Shown piece after piece: positions 9,989 to 19,272 of a DNA stretch of 64,000 nucleotides. Under the pieces are notes generated by a model, which worked only from the letters and a program-made list of their open reading frames with translations, did not search any database and was not told the origin of the DNA. Where the stretch lies: contig NC_037092.1 in the NCBI RefSeq assembly GCF_002994745.2, positions 1,461,501 through 1,525,500 on the forward strand, given 5' to 3'. The number at the start of each line of letters is the position of its first letter. Positions within the stretch are counted from its first letter, which is position 1. Source of the stretch: Rosa chinensis (lineage: Eukaryota; Streptophyta; Magnoliopsida; Rosales; Rosaceae). Both the position numbers and the translations under genes were made by a program.

Positions 9989-12900
9989 ATGGTCACGAAA
10001 CTTTGGTGTCATCATTGGATATTATTAATAAAGTATCGATTTATTTTATCTCATGTCGTAGACATGTTTTTCGAACTTTATTATTTCAAAGATATAAGAG
10101 CCAATGGTTTTCATGTGGAAACACATTGTGAGAATGGACAAGAGTTCCTTTGCATCACCTCTAATGACTACGGACATAAACGAGTATTAGATAAACTTAT
10201 GTGTCGCTCTAGTGGGTTGTATGCAACCACTATTCGAGTCATTGAATCCAACCATGTCATGAGAGATGATTTATGGGATTCCGACACGTATAGGCTTTGG
10301 CACGACCGTTTGGGACACCCAGGTCGTGACATGATGATCCGTATATTAAAGACTTCACCCGGACATCCCTTTTTCAGAACGAAAGGAAGTAAAACTCGAA
10401 ATTTGGATCAAGGAGGAGCACCTGCGCCTCACGGTGCCTTCCTCCTTCAAGTCCGGCCACCACTAGCCGGCGCCGCCATCCCCCTGCGGCTCAAGGGTGG
10501 CTTTGACGCCACCTCTGCTCCTCTGACTCAAATTTCGACTTCTAAAGTCCATTGTGACTTCATGGCTCAACCAAAATCCTCATTGGTTGTTTCCAAAGCC
10601 CATCATTCGTTCTGCAAAGCCTGCTCTTTAGCAAAGTTAGGATCGAGACCATCCTATGCAAAGGACACCAAAGAAAATATACCATTCTTGCAAAGAATCC
10701 AAGGTGATATTTGTGGACCTATTCAACCACCATGCGGACCATTTAGATATTTTATGGTGTTGGTTGATGCATCGACACGCTGGTCACATGTCATGCTATT
10801 GTCCACAAGGAACGCTGCATTTGCTAAACTCCTAGCACAAATAATTAAGTTACGGGCTCACCACCCTGATCATCCCATTAAGTCTATAAGATTAGACAAT
10901 GCTGGGGAGTTTACATCAAAGACTTTTGATGATTATTGCATGTCCATTGGGATTGATGTTGAACATCCTGTACCTCATGTTCATACCCAAAATGGTCTCG
11001 CAGAAGCCACCATTAAACGACTACAAATGGTTGCTCGAGCATTGGTGATGCGCACCAATCTCCCTATTTCTGCTTGGGGCTATGCAATATTGCATGCAGC
11101 TGTGCTTATTCGTCTGAGGCCCACTGCCACTCAACCCTTCTCTGCGTCCCAGATGGTTACTGGGTATGAGCCTGATGTCTCACACTTACGCATATTTGGG
11201 TGTGCAGTCTATGTGCCTATTGCGCCGCCACAGCGTACCAAAATGGGTCCTCAAAGACGATTAGGCCTTTATGTTGGATATGATTCTCCAACAATTATCC
11301 GCTACATAGAACCCTTGACAAGCGATCTCTTTACCGCTAGATTTGCGGATTGTCACTTCGATGAGACAGTCTTCCCGTCGTTAGGGGGAGATAAGAACAT
11401 CAATGTTCAACAGGAACGACAGGAATTGTCGTGGTCTGTCCCCACTCTGTCTCATCTTGATCCCCGAACCGCACAGTCAGAAATTGAAGTGCGGAGAATT
11501 CTCGATCTTCAGAACGTAGCAGATTCGATGCCTGATGCGTTTTCTGATATCGCTAAAGTGACGAGATCACACATACCTGCTGCAAACGTGCCTGCAAGGA
11601 TTGATGTCCCTAAAAGTAGAGGACATGACGCCAACTCAAGAATGCATGAGCATGGCGCCAACGTCCCATCTCTCAATGATGGTGACGTTGTGGCTAGGCC
11701 CACGGCTCCCGCCAAGAAGCGCGGGAGGCCCATAGGTTCGATGGATTCTCGCCCAAGAAAGAAAGCGAGTTCGGCACAAAATAATCCATTAATCATCGAT
11801 GTAAATAATCCATCTCATGAGAATATTCCGGATTATGGTTATGTCCAAGAGACATCATTGGGGGACGCTCCAATGTCAGAACCAACTCCAGAGAATAGAG
11901 AGATCTCCATAAATTACACTAGTGTACATGAGATGATGGATAGAAATTCTATGGCGATTGATGATGCATTTGCATATCATATTGCAAAAGGAATTATAGA
12001 ATATGATGATATCGAACCTCGCTCTGTTGAAGAATGTCAACAAAGAGCGGATTGGCCTAAATGGAAAGATGCAATCCAGGTTGAATTGGATTCACTAACA
12101 AAGAGACAGGTATTTGGGCCTGTAACGCAGACACCCCCAAGTGTAAAGCCTGTTGGCCATAAATGGGTCTTTGTTAGAAAGCGTAATGAGAAAAACGAGG
12201 TTGTTAGATACAAAGCCCGCCTTGTGGCGCAAGGTTTCTCACAACGCCCTGGAATTGACTACGAGGAGACATATTCTCCCGTAATGGACGTTATAACGTT
12301 CCGCTACCTTGTCAGTTTGGTAGTTTCCGAAAAACTTGACATGCAGCTTATGGATGTGGTTACAGCATATCTCTATGGGGATCTAGATTCAGAGATATAT
12401 ATGAAGGTTCCAGATGGACTTCAATTACCCAAATCAAGTGGCTCTAAACCACGGAGCGTGTTTTCAATAAGATTAAAACGCTCACTATATGGATTAAAAC
12501 AATCCGGACGGATGTGGTATAACCGTCTAAGTGACTACTTGATTGGGAAGGGATATATTAACAATGAAATATGCCCATGCGTGTTCATTAAAAGAACAAG
12601 TTCCGGATTTGCAATCGTAGCAGTTTATGTCGATGACATGAACCTAATTGGAACTCTAGATGAGTTGAAGGTAACTGCTAAATACTTGAAATCCGAATTT
12701 GAGATGAAAGATCTTGGGAAAACACGGTTTTGTCTCGGTTTAGAACTCGAGCACCGTAGTGATGGAATCTTGATCCATCAGTCTACATATACTCAGAAAA
12801 TCCTAAGGCGCTTTAATGAAGATAAAGCAAAGCCTACGAGTACTCCCATGATCGGCCGTAGTCTTGAGCCCGGAAAAGATCCGTTTCGTCCAAGGGATGA

Positions 12901-13777
12901 GGACGAAGAACCATTAGAGGCCGAGGTGCCCTATTTGAGTGCAATAGGCGCATTATTGTACTTAGCTCAATGCACAAGACCGGATATCTCATTCGCAGTG
13001 AACTTGTTAGCTAGACATAGCTCTGCGCCAACACGCCGCCATTGGATTGGTATAAAGACAATCTTTCGATACCTAAGAGGTACGATTGATATGGGCCTAT
13101 TCTATCCCTACAGAGAGAAAAGGAATGACGGAAAATTGGGATTGGACCCCAAGAGGCAAAACGCCCCCGTCCATGGAATGGCCGCCGGCCATGTTGCCGC
13201 CGCCAGCGCCGCCACCGCTCATGGTGGCCGGCATTCTCCTATCTCCTTCCATCAAAACGACAATGATGTCTTGATGGGTTTTGCTGATGCAGGGTACCTC
13301 TCTGACCCTCACAAAGGTCGCTCCCAAACTGGTTATGTCTTTACCATGGGAAGCACTGCGATATCTTGGAGGTCTACAAAACAGACCCTTGTTGCTACTT
13401 CCTCAAATCATGCAGAGATTATTGCTCTACATGAAGCTGTACGTGAATGTGTATGGCTAAGGTCCGTAATTCGACACATTCAAGGAAGTTGTGGTTTGAA
13501 GTCTACCACAAATGAACCTACATGCATTTATGAGGATAATGCAGCTTGTATTGAACAAATGAAGTTAGGTTTCATCAAGGGCGACAACACCAAGCATATA
13601 TCGCCTAAGTTCTTTTATAATCAGCAACAACAATCACTTCTAAAGATTGAAGTGAATCAAATCCGATCAGAGGATAATGTAGCGGACTTATTCACTAAGT
13701 CGTTACCTAAATCCACCTTCGAGAAACATGTGAAGAGCATCGGATTGAGAAAGTTATCCGAACTCCCACGATTATAG
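9989..13777 (+). CDS. Copia pol: integrase, reverse transcriptase, RNase H
   Basis: 1262 residues in one open frame, in a different frame from gag. In order: pre-integrase zinc-binding region from about residue 100 (LWHDRLGHPGRDMM, later HSFCKACSLAKL), integrase core with acidic residues in VLVDASTRW (about 258), RLDNAGEF (about 300) and NGLAEAT (about 335), reverse transcriptase with KARLVAQGFSQRPG and the YVDDM active site (about 879), and RNase H with GFADAGY (about 1096), HAEIIAL and YEDNAACIEQM. All catalytic motifs look intact. Two GC-rich, Ala/Pro/Gly/His-rich inserts interrupt conserved parts at about 10385-10560 and 13117-13250. The first about 30 residues do not look like protease, so the true translation start is uncertain. 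Confidence 0.9.
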   Translation: MVTKLWCHHWILLIKYRFILSHVVDMFFELYYFKDIRANGFHVETHCENGQEFLCITSNDYGHKRVLDKLMCRSSGLYATTIRVIESNHVMRDDLWDSDTYRLWHDRLGHPGRDMMIRILKTSPGHPFFRTKGSKTRNLDQGGAPAPHGAFLLQVRPPLAGAAIPLRLKGGFDATSAPLTQISTSKVHCDFMAQPKSSLVVSKAHHSFCKACSLAKLGSRPSYAKDTKENIPFLQRIQGDICGPIQPPCGPFRYFMVLVDASTRWSHVMLLSTRNAAFAKLLAQIIKLRAHHPDHPIKSIRLDNAGEFTSKTFDDYCMSIGIDVEHPVPHVHTQNGLAEATIKRLQMVARALVMRTNLPISAWGYAILHAAVLIRLRPTATQPFSASQMVTGYEPDVSHLRIFGCAVYVPIAPPQRTKMGPQRRLGLYVGYDSPTIIRYIEPLTSDLFTARFADCHFDETVFPSLGGDKNINVQQERQELSWSVPTLSHLDPRTAQSEIEVRRILDLQNVADSMPDAFSDIAKVTRSHIPAANVPARIDVPKSRGHDANSRMHEHGANVPSLNDGDVVARPTAPAKKRGRPIGSMDSRPRKKASSAQNNPLIIDVNNPSHENIPDYGYVQETSLGDAPMSEPTPENREISINYTSVHEMMDRNSMAIDDAFAYHIAKGIIEYDDIEPRSVEECQQRADWPKWKDAIQVELDSLTKRQVFGPVTQTPPSVKPVGHKWVFVRKRNEKNEVVRYKARLVAQGFSQRPGIDYEETYSPVMDVITFRYLVSLVVSEKLDMQLMDVVTAYLYGDLDSEIYMKVPDGLQLPKSSGSKPRSVFSIRLKRSLYGLKQSGRMWYNRLSDYLIGKGYINNEICPCVFIKRTSSGFAIVAVYVDDMNLIGTLDELKVTAKYLKSEFEMKDLGKTRFCLGLELEHRSDGILIHQSTYTQKILRRFNEDKAKPTSTPMIGRSLEPGKDPFRPRDEDEEPLEAEVPYLSAIGALLYLAQCTRPDISFAVNLLARHSSAPTRRHWIGIKTIFRYLRGTIDMGLFYPYREKRNDGKLGLDPKRQNAPVHGMAAGHVAAASAATAHGGRHSPISFHQNDNDVLMGFADAGYLSDPHKGRSQTGYVFTMGSTAISWRSTKQTLVATSSNHAEIIALHEAVRECVWLRSVIRHIQGSCGLKSTTNEPTCIYEDNAACIEQMKLGFIKGDNTKHISPKFFYNQQQQSLLKIEVNQIRSEDNVADLFTKSLPKSTFEKHVKSIGLRKLSELPRL

Positions 13778-13976
13778 CAATTAGGGGGAGATATCGACAT
13801 CAGGGGGAGTTATGATGTCTACATGTTCGATCTCGAAGAGTGAAGGACGTGTTGTGCTCTTTTTGTCCTTCGACCAGGGTTATTTTTATCCCACAGGGTT
13901 TTTGTTACCTGGCAAGGTTTTTAACGAGGCAACGGATGAAGCGTCACCACCAAGTTTGAAGCGGCACAAGGGGGAG

Positions 13977-14183
13977 TGTTGAAGGAATATCGATTTAGTG
14001 TGCCTTATCAAACTAGGAGTAGCAATAGGAGAGAAGGTTCTAGATTTCCCAATCCTACACGGATTAGTATTCCTTGTAACATTAGAACTAGCACTTTGTA
14101 ATCCCTATATATAGGGCTCCTATTCTCAATAATAAGTACACATCTCTCTCATCAATCTCTCTCAAATACATTATACTTAAACA
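13977..14183 (+). repeat. 3' LTR of the young copia element
   Basis: 207 bp, identical by eye to the 5' LTR, preceded by the polypurine tract and followed by the target duplication ttaag. Confidence 0.95.
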
Positions 14184-14512
14184 TTAAGCAATGAAAAACA
14201 ATATTGAATGAGTAAAACAAAGTAAGTTATTCGACAAATTCTCTATAAAAAAAAAATCAAGTCAAGAATAATCCGGTAAGAATTTGTGATTCACATAATT
14301 CTGATTGCTTATAGTTATGGAGGCAAGATATTTGTTAAAATGTATCAAGAAGACATGAGCAATAAAAAGATGTGTTGAATGAGTACGTAAAGAAAAGTAA
14401 GATAGTTGAAGTTCTATTCTCTATAATTAAAACCAAGATAATCACAATTGGTAAGAATTTTTGTCATCCACCTAACTCCGTCGATTGACCGATTCTCTAC
14501 GGAAAAATCAAT

Positions 14513-14734
14513 TTTTTTTTTTTTTTGGATGAACCTTGACAAAACGAGGATTATTTATTGAATAAAAAATTAATACAGAGAGGAGGAACTATACCAAACC
14601 TCTCAACAACATCAACGTACAGAAATGGAAATTAGAAAGACTCATTTGGTCCTGATTACAAAAACTATCATCCCACCAAACTAAATCTAAGGAAGTAGTT
14701 CCAAAATTTGCCAGTGCTTCTGCGATTTAATTCC
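14513..14734 (-). mobile_element. LINE 3'-end fragment
   Basis: A T run at the left is the reversed poly(A) tail. On the minus strand the sequence upstream encodes a LINE-type C-terminus with IAEALANFG and LVWWDDSF, resembling the end of the RNase H-like domain of plant L1 elements, then a stop and a 3' UTR. The element is severely 5'-truncated. Its 3' UTR is shared with 526-614 in the left duplicate. Confidence 0.6.
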
Positions 14735-15283
14735 ATTCACGAAATGTATGAGTAGAAGTGTAGAACGAAATTGCATTTGAGAAATACAATGCAAACAATT
14801 CGATGTTGTACTTGTATAATTCTGTTTGTGCTCGACTTTTGCTTATTTTGGATTCTCTCCAAAAGCTTAATTAGTACTTCTTCTTACCCAACCATATCCA
14901 CTGTATAGTTCTTATCTTAAAATGAACCTTGTGACTCGGAGAGAAATCTATATATTATATTTCTTGTAAGCCTCTTAAGAAGCATTCTTCGCTTTCTGTT
15001 CAAAAAGAAGCATTCTTCGCTTTTGATTATAAAACTGGGTGAGATATACAGGCATTACAAAATATTCAGTAAGTCAACCAAACCGGCCTATTTGCTCGTG
15101 CAACCACGTTTTGTGTTACTGTTGCCCCAAAGATCTTAGGCCAATCAACTAAATTAACAGAAACAAAATTCACCCCTAAATCGTGTGCACCATCTTCTCT
15201 AATCAGGCATTACCTACTTAATTCTCTATATATAGAAATAGATCATCCTTGTATCATAATTCTCTACCTTCACTCTACAAGCC
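14735..15283 (+). promoter_or_regulatory. Upstream region of the pectate lyase gene
   Basis: AT-rich sequence. A TATA box tctatatataga lies at about 15225-15236, some 50 bases before the ATG, followed by a short CT-rich leader. A small direct repeat agaagcattcttcgctttt-like unit occurs twice near 14968-15024. Nothing else was recognised. Confidence 0.55.
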
Positions 15284-16775
15284 ATGGCCAACATATCCCT
15301 TCTCTTACTGCTTCTCTGTATACTAGCCTACAATGCTCCAACGTTACAAGCAGCCTATGCCTCAAGCTACTCCTACGACACCAAACCCACAACAAAGAAT
15401 GTAGTCGACTCATGCTGGCGCAGCAATACCAATTGGGCAAGAAATCGCCAAGCCTTGGCTAACTGCGCAGTAGGCTTCGGCAAAGATGCCATTGGAGGAA
15501 AATATGGGCGTATTTACGTAGTCACCACCTCGTTTGATGACCCCATAAACCCTAAACCGGGCACCCTCCGGTATGGTGTGATCCAAACGCAGCCGTTGTG
15601 GATCGTTTTTGCCAAAGACATGGTTATCACCCTCAAGAATGAGCTCATTATGAATAGTTTCAAGACCATAGACGGTAGAGGGGCTAAAGTAGAGATTGCA
15701 TATGGACCATGCATAACTGTGCAGGGTATTAGTCATGTCATTATCCATGGAATAAGTATTCATGATTGTAAGCCGGGGAAGTCCGGCGTGGTTAGGAGCA
15801 CTCCTACACATGTCGGGCGGCGCCTAGGGTGCGACGGTGATTCCATTAGTATCTTTGCTTCTTCGCATGTTTGGGTTGACCATTGCTTTTTGGCACATGG
15901 CGCTGATGGCCTCATTGATATCACCCATGCTTCCACGGCAGTCACCGTCACTAACAACTATTTCTCCCAGCACGACAAGGTAAGCAATGAACTAGCATTT
16001 GCTATAGTAGCTAGTATTTCACTCCGGTATGATATAACCATGTGATTTATTTTCATTTCTGTAACCAAGTGGTGCCAATTTTCAGGTGATGCTGCTTGGA
16101 CACAATGATAAATTTACTGCAGATAAAATTATGAAGGTCACAATAGCCTTTAACCGTTTTGGGGCAGGCCTAATTGAAAGGATGCCAAGGTGAGAGGGAC
16201 TACTAGATGATTGATCGTAGTTACCGACACTAATTATCTACTTCACGTACTGTTTGATAGAGATTAGTCTTACTGGTGTGATTGCTTTGAAATAACAGGG
16301 TCAGATTTGGCTATGCCCATGTTGCCAACAATAGATATGATGAGTGGAAGATGTACGCCATTGGTGGCAGTGCTAATCCAACCATTTTCAGTGAAGGCAA
16401 CTACTTCATAGCTCCTGAAAATCATGATGCCAAACAGGTATATTATCTATCACAAGTTCACTACAATAGGTAGTTTTTGCTTACCAGTGATGAGTACTAG
16501 TACATGAACATTTGATTTGCATGTCGAATCATATACGTTATGTTTCCGCGTTACAGGTTACGAAAAGAGAGGCCTACGATGGTTGGAAGAGTTGGAAATG
16601 GAGATCTTCTAATGATGTGCTTCAAAATGGTGCTTATTTTATTCAATCTGGATGGGGAAGTTGTTATCCAATGTACACTCGAACACAGAAGTTCAAGGTC
16701 TCTCCAGGATCGATGGTTCCTGCTTTGACTTCAAATGCAGGTCCACTGCACTGCATTGTTGGTAAAGCATGTTGA
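15284..16775 (+). CDS. Pectate lyase (polysaccharide lyase family 1), secreted
   Basis: Model of four exons: 15284-15979, 16086-16189, 16299-16437, 16557-16775, all with GT-AG introns, giving 385 residues. The enzyme cleaves de-esterified homogalacturonan in the cell wall by calcium-dependent beta-elimination. Residues 1 to about 24 form a signal peptide. The parallel beta-helix domain shows DGDSISIF (calcium-binding aspartates, about 182), WVDHC (about 196), ADGLID and the R-x-P-x-x-R signature RMPRVR (about 266), formed across the exon 2/3 junction. The C-terminal FIQSGWGS region is also typical. Length is close to the usual about 400. Some positions differ from the common plant consensus ([20 protein letters not shown]), suggesting a divergent subgroup. 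A TATA box lies about 50 bases upstream. Confidence 0.92.
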
Positions 16776-17052
16776 TTTTGCTTTCTAGCTCCCAACTCGG
16801 CCGTTTATGTTTTCTGTAACTGAAGCTCTTTGTACATTGGCTTCTTGGATGTAAGAAACATGTTTTGTACATGTAGCACTTGACAGCAGTGAGAACAACA
16901 ACTTGTATCTACTGATCTATTATCAATACTGACTTGATGAATGATGGTACTAACTATAGGGTCATGTGTCACACCGATATTGTCTCCACTTAACCATATT
17001 TTAGGTAATCTTAAAATGTTTTTGTCAATTAAGGAAAGCTTCCGCTTAATAC

Positions 17053-17416
17053 TGATAAAGTAATCTGGGGTTCACATCCAAAACCAATTGGCAATGGATG
17101 GAGTGGCCCAAACCCTTATAAACACATAGGCAAGGTCTCATTTTTCCCATGTGGAATGTATATATTCTCAACACGCCCCCGCACGTGTGGCGAATTTTCA
17201 AGCCATACACGTGGACCACGTGGACAATTTTTGGGTGACGTGGAGCCCGTGTGGCTGTTAGGCATGTACACGTGGGTAACCTGGCTTTGATACCATGATA
17301 AAGTAATCTGGGGTTCACATCCAAAACCAATTGGCAATAGATGGAGTGGCCCAAACCCTTATAAACACATAGGCAAGGTCCCATTTTTCCCATATGGAAT
17401 GTATATATTCTCAACA
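17053..17416 (-). mobile_element. Complete TRIM (terminal-repeat retrotransposon in miniature)
   Basis: Two 121-bp direct repeats, 17053-17173 and 17296-17416, differ at three positions and have TG...CA ends. They enclose 122 bp. The target duplication is aatac at 17048-17052 and 17417-17421. On the minus strand the sequence next to the right LTR reads TGGTATCAAAGCC, a near match to the initiator-Met tRNA primer site, and a G-rich tract precedes the other LTR, which sets the orientation. It has no coding capacity and would depend on autonomous elements. Confidence 0.92.
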
Positions 17417-17624
17417 AATACATCTCACGAGTCATGATAGACAACCATTCTCTGATGTGGAACAATTGTGTTTTATCCACATCCTAACAATTAATACTAT
17501 TCAAAACACTAGTAATAAATTAAACAAAAGAAAGCAGAGAATCATGTCGATGTGCAAAAAGAAACTAAATAAATCAGAGAAGATAAAGAAAGAAGCTGTA
17601 TGATTCACTATGTTTTAGCGTCTT

Positions 17625-18783
17625 TTAGAAAAGCCTATTCTCATTGCTTTGAACCCCACATGTGACTGGTGCTTTAGCTCTAATTTTCCTGAAGTACCAA
17701 ATTCCTGCCCCAATTCCAAAGGCTCCTGCTACTGAAACACCAGCAACTGTCCCTGCAACAAAGTGAAACATCCATCCAAGTTGGCACCTAAAATTCAACT
17801 TGTCAATGAAATCTGAAAACTTATAACAAATAAAATGATCAAATTAATCACCTGCAATTACTCCGTTCCTCGTATGCTTAGAAATGCTATCATCTGCACA
17901 ATGGGAGATAAATTATCGACCGGTCTACTGTGAATCACAAAACATTAAGAATTGATACAAATGCCTCATACTTACCATTACAATAAGTAGTCACATTTCC
18001 TCTCTCACATAGGCACAAGAAACTCTGTGTTTTGGTGTCGAATCCACAAGTTCCACCACCTTTGGATGTGTCCTGGCAGTGAAGGCAACGTGTGGTAACT
18101 GGAATATCAAAATCCACCCGAATCCCATATTCGGGGACTTGATCATCAGGCTGTGTTTCACCGGTGTTTCTCCAATGCACACTAGTATAACTAGCACAGT
18201 ACTTCAACATCAACCTTAGGGATTCAGTGGCTTTGGGATAGTAAGAACAGCAAGTACTTCTTTTCAATGCTGAGGCACACTCAGGTAAGTGCCTGCAAAG
18301 ATAACTAGAACTGTCACATGATGAGTCACACTTTTCGGGGTACCTTTCACAGAACATAGGCTTTGGCTGAACGATCACATTTTCTTCACTACAATTGAAG
18401 AAAAGGTAGTCATTTTGAGAAGAGAGTGACAAATGTGTACTAGTGTCAAGGCTGAAAGGCCTAGTTGGTCGAAAACTGTCACCGTCTAGGCAATTCCACA
18501 TGAAAGGATCGGTGACAAGAATGTGAGGATCGGAGTAGCTTATGCTCTTGACAGGGTACCTGCCAGAAGGTGTTCGGAGCTCAAGTTTACCCGGCTCAGA
18601 GCAGACAAGAAGGTGACTGTAATAAGGGCTGCCACAGCCTTCATCAATGCCGAAAGGGTAGTTAATCGGAATGTTACCACAAAAAGGTCTGCATGGGCTG
18701 GCTTGAGCTGCTGTGAGGCTGAGAAATTGAAAGGAAATGATTAAAATGAATTTGTAGGTGAAGGGAGAAGCCATTAGAGACAT
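17625..18783 (-). CDS. Galacturonan-binding WAK-like protein without kinase domain
   Basis: Model of three exons on the minus strand: 18783-17976, 17893-17852 and 17752-17625, total 978 nt, 325 residues. The first about 27 residues are a signal peptide. A GUB_WAK cysteine-rich domain follows (CRPFCGNIPINYPFGIDEGC), then a WAK-associated C-terminal type domain with CxxC and CGFDTKTQSFLCLC. The last exon encodes one transmembrane segment (VAGVSVAGAFGIGAGIWYF) and a short tail of about 20 residues ending NRLF. In WAKs this extracellular part binds pectin and a cytoplasmic kinase signals; here the frame stops before any kinase. Such kinase-less forms exist in plants. The start could also be the second Met (MASPF), three codons in. 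Confidence 0.82.
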
Positions 18784-19188
18784 GAAGAGCTAGATAGGCT
18801 TAGTGATGGTCTCCCAACTTCCCCAGTAATAATTTGGGAGTTTAAGCAAAGGAGTTAGATGAGTAAAGCGATAGGTGTTCACTTTAATATCTTTCTCTTT
18901 TGCCCTTTTACTTTTGCTCCTCTGTTAAGAATTCTTTTTCAGTTGTTAATTGCTTTGTGCTTTTGCTTTGTGAAAATATTGGTAGAACAAATGGAACTAG
19001 TAATGATGGGCCGGGCCAGCGTGTGTGTTCAGGAAAGGACTGACTTGAGAAGTCCCAACCCATGATTTGATACTTTCTTGGGCTGGGTCTATGAGAAACA
19101 GCATTAGGCCCTTGTTAGAAATTTCTGTTTGGTAAATGTGATGGAAAAAAATAATAAATAAATAAATAAATAAAATCAAAAATAATTG

Positions 19189-19191
<3 letters not shown>
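18784..19191. other. Intergenic region between WAK-like gene and tRNA
   Basis: This holds the promoter of the minus-strand WAK-like gene and an AAAT/AATA-rich stretch at 19141-19190. On the minus strand that stretch supplies T runs just downstream of the tRNA and could serve as a polymerase III terminator. No gene is seen. Confidence 0.5.

Positions 19192-19270
<79 letters not shown>
19192..19270 (-). tRNA. tRNA-Leu (anticodon UAG)
   Basis: The minus strand folds as a class II tRNA: acceptor arms GACAGTT and AGCTGTC pair with one G-U, the D arm has GGCCGAGTGGTCTAAGGC, anticodon stem CCAGA/TCTGG encloses loop TTTAGGC (anticodon TAG), and there is a long variable arm and T arm with GGTTCAAATCC. 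There is no intron and no encoded CCA, as expected for a nuclear gene. T runs follow it downstream. Confidence 0.93.

Positions 19271-19272
<2 letters not shown>

Larger units (their letters stand above)
7615..14183 (+). mobile_element. Young Ty1/copia element, Ivana/Oryco-like
   Basis: Element of 6569 bp with 207-bp LTRs that read as identical, TG...CA ends and target duplications ttaag at 7610-7614 and 14184-14188. Order is leader, gag, a gap with no long frame, then pol with integrase before reverse transcriptase, which defines Ty1/copia. A polypurine tract (acaagggggag) precedes the 3' LTR. Just after the 5' LTR the sequence is cgttatcagcacg rather than the usual initiator-Met tggtatcagagcc. 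The Ivana/Oryco assignment rests on remembered pol motifs. No intact protease is visible, so the copy probably moved with proteins supplied by a relative. Confidence 0.95.
7413..14602. repeat. Right copy of the duplicated block, interrupted by a copia element
   Basis: Bases 7413-7614 and 14189-14602 together match 1-614. The interruption is exactly the copia element plus one copy of its 5-bp target duplication. The left copy lacks the element, so the element arrived after the block was duplicated, or only in this copy. Confidence 0.85.
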
